Shown here: positions 8,144-21,709 of the stretch, piece after piece
Numbering within the stretch: the first letter of the stretch is position 1
Layout: each line of letters opens with the position of its first letter
Source: Siphonodentalium dalli
Taxonomy: Eukaryota > Mollusca > Scaphopoda > Gadilida > Siphonodentaliidae
NCBI GenBank assembly: GCA_032622095.1
Contig: CP136066.1
Location: 128,495,917-128,559,916 of the forward strand
Length of the DNA stretch: 64,000 nt
Reading direction: 5' to 3'
Translations under genes and position numbers: made by a program
Notes under the pieces: generated by a model
The model's input: the letters and a program-made list of their open reading frames with translations, nothing else
Databases searched by the model: none
What the model was told of the DNA's origin: nothing

Positions 8144-9500
8144 TCAAAAAAGCACATTTTTCCACCACAAGTCATATTCAGGCCCCATTTTCACACAGTT
8201 TTTGGGGTCTGGTGTTGCAAACTTGGATCGGCTATGGAAGACTGTACAAGATCCTTTCCATGAGAGAACTTCTGGTGATGTGAGGTCATTGAGTCCAGAT
8301 CTGATCAGCTGAGCATCAAGCACATGACTTTATCAGCACATGGAAGACTAAAATATGACATTTTCAGGTCTGCAAGGGTGATCCAAGATAACTGCATGTG
8401 GGTGTATATTGAATTAGTTGAACAAAGATATGCTCTCTTTGAAATGCTGAAGCATTTTCTTAAATGTGTCCAAGTTTTAGTGCTATTAACCTTCAAATGG
8501 CCATACCCACCAGTGAAAATGAGACACTTTTATTATATATATCTGTATATCACTGGCTATAAAATCCAAAATACTTGTTAGATTAGCTTCTTATAACAAT
8601 TGATATGTGTGTCATTGACATGCTCATGTAATGGGTAATTTGCATTATCATGTAACAATTACCACCTTGAAATTTTTTGAAAATACCTTGAAAAATTGGC
8701 ATTTTTTATGAAAAATCATACCATTTTTTTGGCCGATGGAAGTGAAAGAAGACATCAGCAGCAAGAATAGCCACACCATGCATGGGAGATTCATTGGACT
8801 GAAAGACCAGGCTGTGAAAAATGCATTAAAATACTTTAAAGTGACTCCCAGGAATCAAAAATGCCAAAAAGTTCATTTTTCCCTTTAGGTTACACTGGTG
8901 TAAATGTTTTCCATAGGCCTCAGTGCTAACGTTTTAGCGTATGCTGTTGGCTATATGAACCATGGGTCCAATTTTTTTTTTTAATCTGAAAAATTGACAT
9001 TTCGGGAAACTTTTTACACAAAAAAATCATATCTGTCTAGCAGGGAATTCGCCTTTAAATCTTGTGTTTTCGTAACTAGTGTCAGATCCGCATAAAAAAA
9101 TACTGTCATATTTTAGACCACACCAACAAATTCAAACTTCACTACAAAGGGTTAATTCCTGTGCCAATGGCTATCTTACCTATGGGAAATCATAGGGAAG
9201 AGGTGTGATGATTTTTTTATGCAAAAAGCACACAAGGCTATTGACCAATCAGGGCCCAGTGTCTATTTTATTCTCTCCTATATATTCCTCCCGCATCCGC
9301 TAGAGGTCTCTCCGAACCTTATTTACACCAGTGTAACCTTTATAAAGCGATAGCCCGCTTTTTCGCGGAATAATTGTAACACCCTACATTTTTTCAGAAT
9401 TGCCCATGAATGAAAAAAATGTGTTCAAAAATAATATCACTTCTGTGGTTCTTTATTTATCACACACAATGTAACCCCACTCTCTGTAACACATTATTCA
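8144..9500 (+). repeat. Satellite copy 7
   Basis: CGGG type. It has linked changes A at 8603 and A at 8654, both shared with copy 9 but not copy 8, and G at 9471 shared with copy 2. Confidence 0.98.
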
Positions 9501-10857
9501 TCAAAAAAGCACATTTTTCCACCACAAGTCATATTCAGGCCCCATTTTCACACAGTTTTTGGGGTCTGGTGTTGCAAACTTGGATCGGCTATGGAAGACT
9601 GTACAAGATCCTTTCCATGAGAGAACTTCTGGTGATGTGAGGTCATTGAGTCCAGATCTGATCAGCTGAGCATCAAGCACATGACTTTATCAGCACATGG
9701 AAGACTAAAATATGACATTTTCAGGTCTGCAAGGGTGATCCAAGATAACTGCATGTGGGTGTATATTGAATTAGTTGAACAAAGATATGCTCTCTTTGAA
9801 ATGCTGAAGCATTTTCTTAAATGTGTCCAAGTTTTAGTGCTATTAACCTTCAAATGGCCATACCCACCAGTGAAAATGAGACACTTTTATTATATATATC
9901 TGTATATCACTGGCTATAAAATCCAAAATACTTGTTAGATTAGCTTCTTATAACAATTGGTATGTGTGTCATTGACATGCTCATGTAATGGGTAATTTGC
10001 ATTATCATGTGACAATTACCACCTTGAAATTTTTTGAAAATACCTTGAAAAATTGGCATTTTTTATGAAAAATCATACCATTTTTTTGGCCGATGGAAGT
10101 GAAAGAAGACATCAGCAGCAAGAATAGCCACACCATGCATGGGAGATTCATTGGACTGAAAGACCAGGCTGTGAAAAATGCATTAAAATACTTTAAAGTG
10201 ACTCCCAGGAATCAAAAATGCCAAAAAGTTCATTTTTCCCTTTAGGTTACACTGGTGTAAATGTTTTCCATAGGCCTCAGTGCTAACGTTTTAGCGTATG
10301 CTGTTGGCTATATGAACCATGGGTCCAATTTTTTTTTTTAATCTGAAAAATTGACATTTCTGGAAACTTTTTACACAAAAAAATCATATCTGTCTAGCAG
10401 GGAATTCGCCTTTAAATCTTGTGTTTTCGTAACTAGTGTCAGATCCGCATAAAAAAATACTGTCATATTTTAGACCACACCAACAAATTCAAACTTCACT
10501 ACAAAGGGTTAATTCCTGTGCCAATGGCTATCTTACCTATGGGAAATCATAGGGAAGAGGTGTGATGATTTTTTTATGCAAAAAGCACACAAGGCTATTG
10601 ACCAATCAGGGCCCAGTGTCTATTTTATTCTCTCCTATATATTCCTCCCGCATCCGCTAGAGGTCTCTCCGAACCTTATTTACACCAGTGTAACCTTTAT
10701 AAAGCGATAGCCCGCTTTTTCGCGGAATAATTGTAACACCCTACATTTTTTCAGAATTGCCCATGAATGAAAAAAATGTGTTCAAAAATAATATCACTTC
10801 TGTGGTTCTTTATTTATCACACACAATTTAACCCCACTCTCTGTAACACATTATTCA
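9501..10857 (+). repeat. Satellite copy 8
   Basis: CTGG type (T at 10361); it lacks the linked changes of its neighbours, copies 7 and 9. Confidence 0.98.
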
Positions 10858-12214
10858 TCAAAAAAGCACATTTTTCCACCACAAGTCATATTCAGGCCCC
10901 ATTTTCACACAGTTTTTGGGGTCTGGTGTTGCAAACTTGGATCGGCTATGGAAGACTGTACAAGATCCTTTCCATGAGAGAACTTCTGGTGATGTGAGGT
11001 CATTGAGTCCAGATCTGATCAGCTGAGCATCAAGCACATGACTTTATCAGCACATGGAAGACTAAAATATGACATTTTCAGGTCTGCAAGGGTGATCCAA
11101 GATAACTGCATGTGGGTGTATATTGAATTAGTTGAACAAAGATATGCTCTCTTTGAAATGCTGAAGCATTTTCTTAAATGTGTCCAAGTTTTAGTGCTAT
11201 TAACCTTCAAATGGCCATACCCACCAGTGAAAATGAGACACTTTTATTATATATATCTGTATATCACTGGCTATAAAATCCAAAATACTTGTTAGATTAG
11301 CTTCTTATAACAATTGATATGTGTGTCATTGACATGCTCATGTAATGGGTAATTTGCATTATCATGTAACAATTACCACCTTGAAATTTTTTGAAAATAC
11401 CTTGAAAAATTGGCATTTTTTATGAAAAATCATACCATTTTTTTGGCCGATGGAAGTGAAAGAAGACATCAGCAGCAAGAATAGCCACACCATGCATGGG
11501 AGATTCATTGGACTGAAAGACCAGGCTGTGAAAAATGCATTAAAATACTTTAAAGTGACTCCCAGGAATCAAAAATGCCAAAAAGTTCATTTTTCCCTTT
11601 AGGTTACACTGGTGTAAATGTTTTCCATAGGCCTCAGTGCTAACGTTTTAGCGTATGCTGTTGGCTATATGAACCATGGGTCCAATTTTTTTTTTTAATC
11701 TGAAAAATTGACATTTCTGGAAACTTTTTACACAAAAAAATCATATCTGTCTAGCAGGGAATTCGCCTTTAAATCTTGTGTTTTCGTAACTAGTGTCAGA
11801 TCCGCATAAAAAAATACTGTCATATTTTAGACCACACCAACAAATTCAAACTTCACTACAAAGGGTTAATTCCTGTGCCAATGGCTATCTTACCTATGGG
11901 AAATCATAGGGAAGAGGTGTGATGATTTTTTTATGCAAAAAGCACACAAGGCTATTGACCAATCAGGGCCCAGTGTCTATTTTATTCTCTCTTATATATT
12001 CCTCCCGCATCCGCTAGAGGTCTCTCCGAACCTTATTTACACCAGTGTAACCTTTATAAAGCGATAGCCCGCTTTTTCGTGGAATAATTGTAACACCCTA
12101 CATTTTTTCAGAATTGCCCATGAATGAAAAAAATGTGTTCAAAAATAATATCACTTCTGTGGTTCTTTATTTATCACACACAATTTAACCCCACTCTCTG
12201 TAACACATTATTCA
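10858..12214 (+). repeat. Satellite copy 9
   Basis: CTGG type (T at 11718). It has A at 11317 and A at 11368 as in copy 7. Private T at 11992 lies just upstream of the TATA box, and private T at 12080 turns a CpG of the GC hairpin into TpG. Confidence 0.98.
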
Positions 12215-13571
12215 TCAAAAAAGCACATTTTTCCACCACAAGTCATATTCAGGCCCCATTTTCACACAGTTTTTGGGGTCTGGTGTTGCAAACTTGGATC
12301 GGCTATGGAAGACTGTACAAGATCCTTTCCATGAGAGAACTTCTGGTGATGTGAGGTCATTGAGTCCAGATCTGATCAGCTGAGCATCAAGCACATGACT
12401 TTATCAGCACATGGAAGACTAAAATATGACATTTTCAGGTCTGCAAGGGTGATCCAAGATAACTGCATGTGGGTGTATATTGAATTAGTTGAACAAAGAT
12501 ATGCTCTCTTTGAAATGCTGAAGCATTTTCTTAAATGTGTCCAAGTTTTAGTGCTATTAACCTTCAAATGGCCATACCCACCAGTGAAAATGAGACACTT
12601 TTATTATATATATCTGTATATCACTGGCTATAAAATCCAAAATACTTGTTAGATTAGCTTCTTATAACAATTGGTATGTGTGTCATTGACATGCTCATGT
12701 AATGGGTAATTTGCATTATCATGTGACAATTACCACCTTGAAATTTTTTGAAAATACCTTGAAAAATTGGCATTTTTTATGAAAAATCATACCATTTTTT
12801 TGGCCGATGGAAGTGAAAGAAGACATCAGCAGCAAGAATAGCCACACCATGCATGGGAGATTCATTGGACTGAAAGACCAGGCTGTGAAAAATGCATTAA
12901 AATACTTTAAAGTGACTCCCAGGAATCAAAAATGCCAAAAAGTTCATTTTTCCCTTTAGGTTACACTGGTGTAAATGTTTTCCATAGGCCTCAGTGCTAA
13001 CGTTTTAGCGTATGCTGTTGGCTATATGAACCATGGGTCCAATTTTTTTTTTTAATCTGAAAAATTGACATTTCTGGAAACTTTTTACACAAAAAAATCA
13101 TATCTGTCTAGCAGGGAATTCGCCTTTAAATCTTGTGTTTTCGTAACTAGTGTCAGATCCGCATAAAAAAATACTGTCATATTTTAGACCACACCAACAA
13201 ATTCAAACTTCACTACAAAGGGTTAATTCCTGTGCCAATGGCTATTTTACCTATGGGAAATCATAGGGAAGAGGTGTGATGATTTTTTTATGCAAAAAGC
13301 ACACAAGGCTATTGACCAATCAGGGCCCAGTGTCTATTTTATTCTCTCCTATATATTCCTCCCGCATCCGCTAGAGGTCTCTCCGAACCTTATTTACACC
13401 AGTGTAACCTTTATAAAGCGATAGCCCGCTTTTTCGCGGAATAATTGTAACACCCTACATTTTTTCAGAATTGCCCATGAATGAAAAAAATGTGTTCAAA
13501 AATAATATCACTTCTGTGGTTCTTTATTTATCACACACAATTTAACCCCACTCTCTGTAACACATTATTCA
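12215..13571 (+). repeat. Satellite copy 10
   Basis: The last CTGG copy (T at 13075). Private T at 13246. Confidence 0.98.
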
Positions 13572-14924
13572 TCAAAAAAGCACATTTTTCCACCACAAGT
13601 CATATTCAGGCCCCATTTTCACACAGTTTTTGGGGTCTGGTGTTGCAAACTTGGATCGGCTATGGAAGACTGTACAAGATCCTTTCCATGAGAGAACTTC
13701 TGGTGATGTGAGGTCATTGAGTCCAGATCTGATCAGCTGAGCATCAAGCACATGACTTTATCAGCACATGGAAGACTAAAATATGACATTTTCAGGTCTG
13801 CAAGGGTGATCCAAGATAACTGCATGTGGGTGTATATTGAATTAGTTGAACAAAGATATGCTCTCTTTGAAATGCTGAAGCATTTTCTTAAATGTGTCCA
13901 AGTTTTAGTGCTATTAACCTTCAAATGGCCATACCCACCAGTGAAAATGAGACACTTTTATTATATATATCTGTATATCACTGGCTATAAAATCCAAAAT
14001 ACTTGTTAGATTAGCTTCTTATAACAATTGGTATGTGTGTCATTGACATGCTCATGTAATGGGTAATTTGCATTATCATGTGACAATTACCACCTTGAAA
14101 TTTTTTGAAAATACCTTGAAAAATTGGCATTTTTTATGAAAAATCATACCATTTTTTTGGCCGATGGAAGTGAAAGAAGACATCAGCAGCAAGAATAGCC
14201 ACACCATGCATGGGAGATTCATTGGACTGAAAGACCAGGCTGTGAAAAATGCATTAAAATACTTTAAAGTGACTCCCAGGAATCAAAAATGCCAAAAAGT
14301 TCATTTTTCCCTTTAGGTTACACTGGTGTAAATGTTTTCCATAGGCCTCAGTGCTAACGTTTTAGCGTATGCTGTTGGCTATATGAACCATGGGTCCAAT
14401 TTTTTTTTTTAATCTGAAAAATTGACATTTCGGGAAACTTTTTACACAAAAAAATCATATCTGTCTAGCAGGGAATTCGCCTTTAAATCTTGTGTTTTCG
14501 TAACTAGTGTCAGATCCGCATAAAAAAATACTGTCATATTTTAGACCACACCAACAAATTCAAACTTCACTACAAAGGGTTAATTCCTGTGCCAATGGCT
14601 ATCTTACCTATGGGAAATCATAGGGAAGAGGTGTGATGATTTTTTTATGCAAAAAGCACACAAGGCTATTGACCAATCAGGGCCCAGTGTCTATTTTATT
14701 CTCTCCTATATATTCCTCCCGCATCCGCTAGAGGTCTCTCCGAACCTTATTTACACCAGTGTAACCTAAAGCGATAGCCCGCTTTTTCGCGGAATAATTG
14801 TAACACCCTACATTTTTTCAGAATTGCCCATGAATGAAAAAAATGTGTTCAAAAATAATATCACTTCTGTGGTTCTTTATTTATCACACACAATTTAACC
14901 CCACTCTCTGTAACACATTATTCA
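13572..14924 (+). repeat. Satellite copy 11 (1353 bp)
   Basis: CGGG type. Four bases are missing after 14766, where other copies have the right-hand TTTA of the inverted-repeat element. Confidence 0.98.
13572..14924. other. 4-bp deletion at the element's right TTTA (after 14766)
   Basis: Common copies read GTAACC TTTA TAAAG; copy 11 reads GTAACC TAAAG at 14761-14771. Either TTTA or TTAT was lost, the two placements being equivalent. The left TTTA of the same copy (14312-14315) is intact. Confidence 0.95.
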
Positions 14925-16281
14925 TCAAAAAAGCACATTTTTCCACCACAAGTCATATTCAGGCCCCATTTTCACACAGTTTTTGGGGTCTGGTGTTGCA
15001 AACTTGGATCGGCTATGGAAGACTGTACAAGATCCTTTCCATGAGAGAACTTCTGGTGATGTGAGGTCATTGAGTCCAGATCTGATCAGCTGAGCATCAA
15101 GCACATGACTTTATCAGCACATGGAAGACTAAAATATGACATTTTCAGGTCTGCAAGGGTGATCCAAGATAACTGCATGTGGGTGTATATTGAATTAGTT
15201 GAACAAAGATATGCTCTCTTTGAAATGCTGAAGCATTTTCTTAAATGTGTCCAAGTTTTAGTGCTATTAACCTTCAAATGGCCATACCCACCAGTGAAAA
15301 TGAGACACTTTTATTATATATATCTGTATATCACTGGCTATAAAATCCAAAATACTTGTTAGATTAGCTTCTTATAACAATTGGTATGTGTGTCATTGAC
15401 ATGCTCATGTAATGGGTAATTTGCATTTTCATGTGACAATTACCACCTTGAAATTTTTTGAAAATACCTTGAAAAATTGGCATTTTTTATGAAAAATTAT
15501 ACCATTTTTTTGGCCGATGGAAGTGAAAGAAGACATCAGCAGCAAGAATAGCCACACCATGCATGGGAGATTCATTGGACTGAAAGACCAGGCTGTGAAA
15601 AATGCATTAAAATACTTTAAAGTGACTCCCAGGAATCAAAAATGCCAAAAAGTTCATTTTTCCCTTTAGGTTACACTGGTGTAAATGTTTTCCATAGGCC
15701 TCAGTGCTAACGTTTTAGCGTATGCTGTTGGCTATATGAACCATGGGTCCAATTTTTTTTTTTAATCTGAAAAATTGACATTTCGGGAAACTTTTTACAC
15801 AAAAAAATCATATCTGTCTAGCAGGGAATTCGCCTTTAAATCTTGTGTTTTCGTAACTAGTGTCAGATCCGCATAAAAAAATACTGTCATATTTTAGACC
15901 ACACCAACAAATTCAAACTTCACTACAAAGGGTTAATTCCTGTGCCAATGGCTATCTTACCTATGGGAAATCATAGGGAAGAGGTGTGATGATTTTTTTA
16001 TGCAAAAAGCACACAAGGCTATTGACCAATCAGGGCCCAGTGTCTATTTTATTCTCTCCTATATATTCCTCCCGCATCCGCTAGAGGTCTCTCCGAACCT
16101 TATTTACACCAGTGTAACCTTTATAAAGCGATAGCCCGCTTTTTCGCGGAATAATTGTAACACCCTACATTTTTTCAGAATTGCCCATGAATGAAAAAAA
16201 TGTGTTCAAAAATAATATCACTTCTGTGGTTCTTTATTTATCACACACAATTTAACCCCACTCTCTGTAACACATTATTCA
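14925..16281 (+). repeat. Satellite copy 12
   Basis: Carries the linked pair T at 15428 and T at 15498, also found in copies 14, 16, 17, 19, 20 and 21. Confidence 0.98.
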
Positions 16282-17638
16282 TCAAAAAAGCACATTTTTC
16301 CACCACAAGTCATATTCAGGCCCCATTTTCACACAGTTTTTGGGGTCTGGTGTTGCAAACTTGGATCGGCTATGGAAGACTGTACAAGATCCTTTCCATG
16401 AGAGAACTTCTGGTGATGTGAGGTCATTGAGTCCAGATCTGATCAGCTGAGCATCAAGCACATGACTTTATCAGCACATGGAAGACTAAAATATGACATT
16501 TTCAGGTCTGCAAGGGTGATCCAAGATAACTGCATGTGGGTGTATATTGAATTAGTTGAACAAAGATATGCTCTCTTTGAAATGCTGAAGCATTTTCTTA
16601 AATGTGTCCAAGTTTTAGTGCTATTAACCTTCAAATGGCCATACCCACCAGTGAAAATGAGACACTTTTATTATATATATCTGTATATCACTGGCTATAA
16701 AATCCAAAATACTTGTTAGATTAGCTTCTTATAACAATTGGTATGTGTGTCATTGACATGCTCATGTAATGGGTAATTTGCATTATCATGTGACAATTAC
16801 CACCTTGAAATTTTTTGAAAATACCTTGAAAAATTGGCATTTTTTATGAAAAATCATACCATTTTTTTGGCCGATGGAAGTGAAAGAAGACATCAGCAGC
16901 AAGAATAGCCACACCATGCATGGGAGATTCATTGGACTGAAAGACCAGGCTGTGAAAAATGCATTAAAATACTCTAAAGTGACTCCCAGGAATCAAAAAT
17001 GCCAAAAAGTTCATTTTTCCCTTTAGGTTACACTGGTGTAAATGTTTTCCATAGGCCTCAGTGCTAACGTTTTAGCGTATGCTGTTGGCTATATGAACCA
17101 TGGGTCCAATTTTTTTTTTTAATCTGAAAAATTGACATTTCGGGAAACTTTTTACACAAAAAAATCATATCTGTCTAGCAGGGAATTCGCCTTTAAATCT
17201 TGTGTTTTCGTAACTAGTGTCAGATCCGCATAAAAAAATACTGTCATATTTTAGACCACACCAACAAATTCAAACTTCACTACAAAGGGTTAATTCCTGT
17301 GCCAATGGCTATCTTACCTATGGGAAATCATAGGGAAGAGGTGTGATGATTTTTTTATGCAAAAAGCACACAAGGCTATTGACCAATCAGGGCCCAGTGT
17401 CTATTTTATTCTCTCCTATATATTCCTCCCGCATCCGCTAGAGGTCTCTCCGAACCTTATTTACACCAGTGTAACCTTTATAAAGCGATAGCCCGCTTTT
17501 TCGCGGAATAATTGTAACACCCTACATTTTTTCAGAATTGCCCATGAATGAAAAAAATGTGTTCAAAAATAATATCACTTCTGTGGTTCTTTATTTATCA
17601 CACACAATTTAACCCCACTCTCTGTAACACATTATTCA
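16282..17638 (+). repeat. Satellite copy 13
   Basis: C at 16974, as in copy 5. It lacks the linked T/T pair. Confidence 0.98.
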
Positions 17639-18995
17639 TCAAAAAAGCACATTTTTCCACCACAAGTCATATTCAGGCCCCATTTTCACACAGTTTTTGG
17701 GGTCTGGTGTTGCAAACTTGGATCGGCTATGGAAGACTGTACAAGATCCTTTCCATGAGAGAACTTCTGGTGATGTGAGGTCATTGAGTCCAGATCTGAT
17801 CAGCTGAGCATCAAGCACATGACTTTATCAGCACATGGAAGACTAAAATATGACATTTTCAGGTCTGCAAGGGTGATCCAAGATAACTGCATGTGGGTGT
17901 ATATTGAATTAGTTGAACAAAGATATGCTCTCTTTGAAATGCTGAAGCATTTTCTTAAATGTGTCCAAGTTTTAGTGCTATTAACCTTCAAATGGCCATA
18001 CCCACCAGTGAAAATGAGACACTTTTATTATATATATCTGTATATCACTGGCTATAAAATCCAAAATACTTGTTAGATTAGCTTCTTATAACAATTGGTA
18101 TGTGTGTCATTGACATGCTCATGTAATGGGTAATTTGCATTTTCATGTGACAATTACCACCTTGAAATTTTTTGAAAATACCTTGAAAAATTGGCATTTT
18201 TTATGAAAAATTATACCATTTTTTTGGCCGATGGAAGTGAAAGAAGACATCAGCAGCAAGAATAGCCACACCATGCATGGGAGATTCATTGGACTGAAAG
18301 ACCAGGCTGTGAAAAATGCATTAAAATACTTTAAAGTGACTCCCAGGAATCAAAAATGCCAAAAAGTTCATTTTTCCCTTTAGGTTACACTGGTGTAAAT
18401 GTTTTCCATAGGCCTCGGTGCTAACGTTTTAGCGTATGCTGTTGGCTATATGAACCATGGGTCCAATTTTTTTTTTTAATCTGAAAAATTGACATTTCGG
18501 GAAACTTTTTACACAAAAAAATCATATCTGTCTAGCAGGGAATTCGCCTTTAAATCTTGTGTTTTCGTAACTAGTGTCAGATCCGCATAAAAAAATACTG
18601 TCATATTTTAGACCACACCAACAAATTCAAACTTCACTACAAAGGGTTAATTCCTGTGCCAATGGCTATCTTACCTATGGGAAATCATAGGGAAGAGGTG
18701 TGATGATTTTTTTATGCAAAAAGCACACAAGGCTATTGACCAATCAGGGCCCAGTGTCTATTTTATTCTCTCCTATATATTCCTCCCGCATCCGCTAGAG
18801 GTCTCTCCGAACCTTATTTACACCAGTGTAACCTTTATAAAGCGATAGCCCGCTTTTTCGCGGAATAATTGTAACACCCTACATTTTTTCAGAATTGCCC
18901 ATGAATGAAAAAAATGTGTTCAAAAATAATATCACTTCTGTGGTTCTTTATTTATCACACACAATTTAACCCCACTCTCTGTAACACATTATTCA
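17639..18995 (+). repeat. Satellite copy 14
   Basis: Linked pair T at 18142 and T at 18212. Private G at 18417. Confidence 0.98.
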
Positions 18996-20352
18996 TCAAA
19001 AAAGCACATTTTTCCACCACAAGTCATATTCAGGCCCCATTTTCACACAGTTTTTGGGGTCTGGTGTTGCAAACTTGGATCGGCTATGGAAGACTGTACA
19101 AGATCCTTTCCATGAGAGAACTTCTGGTGATGTGAGGTCATTGAGTCCAGATCTGATCAGCTGAGCATCAAGCACATGACTTTATCAGCACATGGAAGAC
19201 TAAAATATGACATTTTCAGGTCTGCAAGGGTGATCCAAGATAACTGCATGTGGGTGTATATTGAATTAGTTGAACAAAGATATGCTCTCTTTGAAATGCT
19301 GAAGCATTTTCTTAAATGTGTCCAAGTTTTAGTGCTATTAACCTTCAAATGGCCATACCCACCAGTGAAAATGAGACACTTTTATTATATATATCTGTAT
19401 ATCACTGGCTATAAAATCCAAAATACTTGTTAGATTAGCTTCTTATAACAATTGGTATGTGTGTCATTGACATGCTCATGTAATGGGTAATTTGCATTAT
19501 CATGTGACAATTACCACCTTGAAATTTTTTGAAAATACCTTGAAAAATTGGCATTTTTTATGAAAAATCATACCATTTTTTTGGCCGATGGAAGTGAAAG
19601 AAGACATCAGCAGCAAGAATAGCCACACCATGCATGGGAGATTCATTGGACTGAAAGACCAGGCTGTGAAAAATGCATTAAAATACTTTAAAGTGACTCC
19701 CAGGAATCAAAAATGCCAAAAAGTTCATTTTTCCCTTTAGGTTACACTGGTGTAAATGTTTTCCATAGGCCTCAGTGCTAACGTTTTAGCGTATGCTGTT
19801 GGCTATATGAACCATGGGTCCAATTTTTTTTTTTAATCTGAAAAATTGACATTTCGGGAAACTTTTTACACAAAAAAATCATATCTGTCTAGCAGGGAAT
19901 TCGCCTTTAAATCTTGTGTTTTCGTAACTAGTGTCAGATCCGCATAAAAAAATACTGTCATATTTTAGACCACACCAACAAATTCAAACTTCACTACAAA
20001 GGGTTAATTCCTGTGCCAATGGCTATCTTACCTATGGGAAATCATAGGGAAGAGGTGTGATGATTTTTTTATGCAAAAAGCACACAAGGCTATTGACCAA
20101 TCAGGGCCCAGTGTCTATTTTATTCTCTCCTATATATTCCTCCCGCATCCGCTAGAGGTCTCTCCGAACCTTATTTACACCAGTGTAACCTTTATAAAGC
20201 GATAGCCCGCTTTTTCGCGGAATAATTGTAACACCCTACATTTTTTCAGAATTGCCCATGAATGAAAAAAATGTGTTCAAAAATAATATCACTTCTGTGG
20301 TTCTTTATTTATCACACACAATTTAACCCCACTCTCTGTAACACATTATTCA
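18996..20352 (+). repeat. Satellite copy 15
   Basis: Common type; lacks the T/T pair of copies 14 and 16. Confidence 0.98.
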
Positions 20353-21709
20353 TCAAAAAAGCACATTTTTCCACCACAAGTCATATTCAGGCCCCATTTT
20401 CACACAGTTTTTGGGGTCTGGTGTTGCAAACTTGGATCGGCTATGGAAGACTGTACAAGATCCTTTCCATGAGAGAACTTCTGGTGATGTGAGGTCATTG
20501 AGTCCAGATCTGATCAGCTGAGCATCAAGCACATGACTTTATCAGCACATGGAAGACTAAAATATGACATTTTCAGGTCTGCAAGGGTGATCCAAGATAA
20601 CTGCATGTGGGTGTATATTGAATTAGTTGAACAAAGATATGCTCTCTTTGAAATGCTGAAGCATTTTCTTAAATGTGTCCAAGTTTTAGTGCTATTAACC
20701 TTCAAATGGCCATACCCACCAGTGAAAATGAGACACTTTTATTATATATATCTGTATATCACTGGCTATAAAATCCAAAATACTTGTTAGATTAGCTTCT
20801 TATAACAATTGGTATGTGTGTCATTGACATGCTCATGTAATGGGTAATTTGCATTTTCATGTGACAATTACCACCTTGAAATTTTTTGAAAATACCTTGA
20901 AAAATTGGCATTTTTTATGAAAAATTATACCATTTTTTTGGCCGATGGAAGTGAAAGAAGACATCAGCAGCAAGAATAGCCACACCATGCATGGGAGATT
21001 CATTGGACTGAAAGACCAGGCTGTGAAAAATGCATTAAAATACTTTAAAGTGACTCCCAGGAATCAAAAATGCCAAAAAGTTCATTTTTCCCTTTAGGTT
21101 ACACTGGTGTAAATGTTTTCCATAGGCCTCAGTGCTAACGTTTTAGCGTATGCTGTTGGCTATATGAACCATGGGTCCAATTTTTTTTTTTAATCTGAAA
21201 AATTGACATTTCGGGAAACTTTTTACACAAAAAAATCATATCTGTCTAGCAGGGAATTCGCCTTTAAATCTTGTGTTTTCGTAACTAGTGTCAGATCCGC
21301 ATAAAAAAATACTGTCATATTTTAGACCACACCAACAAATTCAAACTTCACTACAAAGGGTTAATTCCTGTGCCAATGGCTATCTTACCTATGGGAAATC
21401 ATAGGGAAGAGGTGTGATGATTTTTTTATGCAAAAAGCACACAAGGCTATTGACCAATCAGGGCCCAGTGTCTATTTTATTCTCTCCTATATATTCCTCC
21501 CGCATCCGCTAGAGGTCTCTCCGAACCTTATTTACACCAGTGTAACCTTTATAAAGCGATAGCCCGCTTTTTCGCGGAATAATTGTAACACCCTACATTT
21601 TTTCAGAATTGCCCATGAATGAAAAAAATGTGTTCAAAAATAATATCACTTCTGTGGTTCTTTATTTATCACACACAATTTAACCCCACTCTCTGTAACA
21701 CATTATTCA
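20353..21709 (+). repeat. Satellite copy 16
   Basis: Linked pair T at 20856 and T at 20926. Confidence 0.98.
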
